The position numbers and the translations under genes were made by a program. A stretch of 44,701 nt of DNA from Armatimonadota bacterium (GTDB lineage Bacteria > Armatimonadota > JAAZEB01), in NCBI GenBank assembly GCA_012512505.1, contig JAAZEB010000142.1, positions 1-44,701 of the forward strand, read 5' to 3'. Below, in pieces: positions 43,492-44,701 of the stretch (its first letter is position 1; each line of letters begins with the position of its first letter). The notes under the pieces were generated by a model. That model was not told the DNA's origin and did no database searches. It saw nothing but the letters and a program-made list of their open reading frames with translations.

Positions 43492-44562
43492 TCAGCCGCC
43501 GAACACCGGCCGTAGCAGGTCGTAATGCGCCACCATCCAGGCGTGCAGGTCGGCCAGAACCTGCTCCGGGGTGCGCGTGGGGCGCCAGCCGCAAAGCTGC
43601 TCCAGCCGCCGGCAATCCGACTGGTAGAGGCGCACGTCGGCGGGGCGGTTCTCCGGGCACGACCCCACCGCGATCCGCCGGCCGGTGATCTGCTGGCAGA
43701 GGCGCGTCGTCTCCTGCAGCGAGAGGCTGTTCGCCGTACCGCCGCCGACGTTCAGCGTCTGCCCCGCGAACCGCTCGGTCTCGGTCAACTGCCGGTCCAC
43801 CAGTTCGCAGAGGTCCTCCACGTGCAGCAGGTCGCGCACCTGCTTGCCGGTGCCGCCCCAACCAAGGTAGGCCAACGGCCGGTTGAAGACGTGGGCGGCC
43901 ATCCACAGGGCGAAGACGCCCTGGTCCACCTTGCCCATCTGCCAGGGGCCGGCAATCACCCCGCAGCGGTTGATCACGGCGCGCAGCCCATACGCCGTCG
44001 CGTACTCGCTAATCAGCAGCTCGCCGCACAGCTTGCTGGCGCCATAGAGAGACCGCGCCCCCTCCAGGGGGAACGTCTCGGCGACGCCGCACGCCGAGGC
44101 ACCGGGCAGCGGCTGCTCCGCCTCCAGGACGAACCGCGTCGGCTCCTCGCACACCCGCAGCGAGTTGAGCGCCGCCACCGGGTAGACGCGGCTGGTGGAG
44201 AGGAAGATCAGGTCGGCACCACGCGCGCGCGCCAGCTCCAGGCAGTGGATCAGTCCGCCGAGGTTAGCCTCGATGACGTAGCGCGGCGACTCGCCCCCGT
44301 GGCCGGCCAGCACCGACGGCTCCGCCGCGCACTCGATGATCGCGTCTACCGGGTCGGAAGGGAGGTCGTCGGCGGCGCGCACGTCCCCATGAACGAACGT
44401 CACCCCGGCGGCGCCCAGCCGCGGCAGGTTCAGTTCCGAGCCGCGTCGGCGCAGGTTGTCGAGGGCGGTAATGTGCCACTCGGGGTGCCACTCCTTCAGG
44501 CGCACCGCCAGGTTAGCGCCGATGAAGCCCGCGCCACCGGTGATGAGAACCGATCGTGTCAT
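43492..44562 (-). CDS. SDR nucleotide-sugar epimerase/dehydratase
   Basis: 356 residues. T-G-G-A-G-F-I-G-A-N near 8-17, A-L-D-N-L-R-R-R-G-S-E-L-N, C-A-A-E-P-S-V-L-A-G, S-T-S-R-V-Y-P, an intact S-L-Y-G-A-S-K catalytic pair, and G-W-G-G-T-G-K-Q-V-R-D-L-L-H-V-E-D. The L-R-R-R-G-S-E-L-N and G-K-Q-V-R-D segments again point to the CDP-paratose/tyvelose 2-epimerase group. Paired with the related gene downstream it may form a two-step or heteromeric sugar-nucleotide enzyme. The ATG at 44562 is chosen because homology begins there; upstream residues (to 44637) are unlike the family. The ribosome site is weak. The 139 bases before the window edge show no gene but end in a repeat also present at 32037-32057. 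Confidence 0.85.
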   Translation of the reverse strand: MTRSVLITGGAGFIGANLAVRLKEWHPEWHITALDNLRRRGSELNLPRLGAAGVTFVHGDVRAADDLPSDPVDAIIECAAEPSVLAGHGGESPRYVIEANLGGLIHCLELARARGADLIFLSTSRVYPVAALNSLRVCEEPTRFVLEAEQPLPGASACGVAETFPLEGARSLYGASKLCGELLISEYATAYGLRAVINRCGVIAGPWQMGKVDQGVFALWMAAHVFNRPLAYLGWGGTGKQVRDLLHVEDLCELVDRQLTETERFAGQTLNVGGGTANSLSLQETTRLCQQITGRRIAVGSCPENRPADVRLYQSDCRRLEQLCGWRPTRTPEQVLADLHAWMVAHYDLLRPVFGG

Positions 44563-44680
44563 CTCGTTCGCCACCACATTCCGAGGCAAGGAGCACGCCT
44601 CGTCACCCCCGGTTCCCCGACCCGCAAAATCGGGCACCCCAGGCCCAACACCCTCACCCCCTCCTACACCAAGACCGCGG

Positions 44681-44701
44681 TCGGATCGCCGGCGTCCCGC
44701 C
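44681..44701. repeat. Second copy of a palindrome-array segment, cut by window edge
   Basis: These last 21 bases are identical to 32037-32057, which lie inside the mini-hairpin array and cover most of the hairpin 32044-32060. The copy runs off the window, so the full size of this second array is unknown. It lies upstream of the SDR operon on the minus strand. Confidence 0.75.

Noticed and set aside
1-44701. tRNA, rRNA, IS element or phage genes
   Set aside because: No cloverleaf, ribosomal segment, transposase, integrase or phage structural protein was recognised on either strand by reading; a tRNAscan or ISfinder search was not possible.

Overview
The window is high-GC DNA (roughly two-thirds G+C by eye), dense in genes and mostly read from the minus strand. 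A Wza-type export protein, a Wzc-type tyrosine kinase and a YjbH-like beta-barrel protein point to a diderm bacterium. The right half combines a URO-D-family protein, secreted DUF4091-type and TIM-barrel glycosidase-like proteins, a DUF6785-type membrane protein and arrays of small palindromes. That mix suggests an uncultured Armatimonadota-like or Planctomycetota-like genome. The taxonomic guess is inference only.

Bases 1-26836 form an exopolysaccharide locus. In order: the end of a sugar nucleotidyltransferase, a GT39-like membrane glycosyltransferase, an SDR sugar-nucleotide enzyme translationally coupled to a WecA/MraY-type initiating phosphotransferase, a WbqC-family protein, a PIG-L deacetylase, several GT4 and GT2 glycosyltransferases, a CapK/PaaK-like adenylate-forming enzyme, an all-helical toroid-like protein coupled to a GT2, an O-antigen ligase/polymerase, the Wza-like and Wzc-like export pair, a divergent YjbH-like gene, a CapD/WbpM-type dehydratase and a UDP-glucuronate 4-epimerase-like gene. 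The picture is an initiating transferase loading a lipid carrier, glycosyltransferases extending it, side enzymes decorating it, and Wzy/Wzc/Wza/YjbH polymerising and exporting it. No Wzx flippase is visible.

The glycosyltransferase section is scarred. A GT4 gene carries an in-frame TAG. A GT4 C-terminal stub is butted against the capK-like gene. The first about 27 codons of an asparagine synthetase and the first about 35 codons of a GT2 survive as remnants. Two stretches (about 8512-11430 and 15337-16650) have visibly lower GC. This looks like a locus reshaped by repeated cassette replacement.

Bases 26837-31699 hold a compact set not obviously tied to polysaccharide: a class V aminotransferase, a URO-D-fold protein and a VanX-like dipeptidase in tandem, facing a nitrilase-family amidohydrolase. 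After it lies a 447-base gap filled with eight small perfect hairpins, all with three-base loops. Part of this array recurs at the right window edge. Bases 32147-44562 hold an Sfp-type phosphopantetheinyl transferase, a secreted SGNH hydrolase, two large secreted glycosidase-like proteins flanking a DUF6785-type membrane protein (a probable glycan-use module), a CAP-domain protein, and two SDR epimerases that probably make another sugar nucleotide.

Two 84-base sequences (18369-18452 and 22666-22749) are clearly related. Each lies a few hundred bases upstream of a minus-strand polysaccharide gene (the polymerase/ligase and the wzc-like gene), so they may be a shared promoter or leader element.
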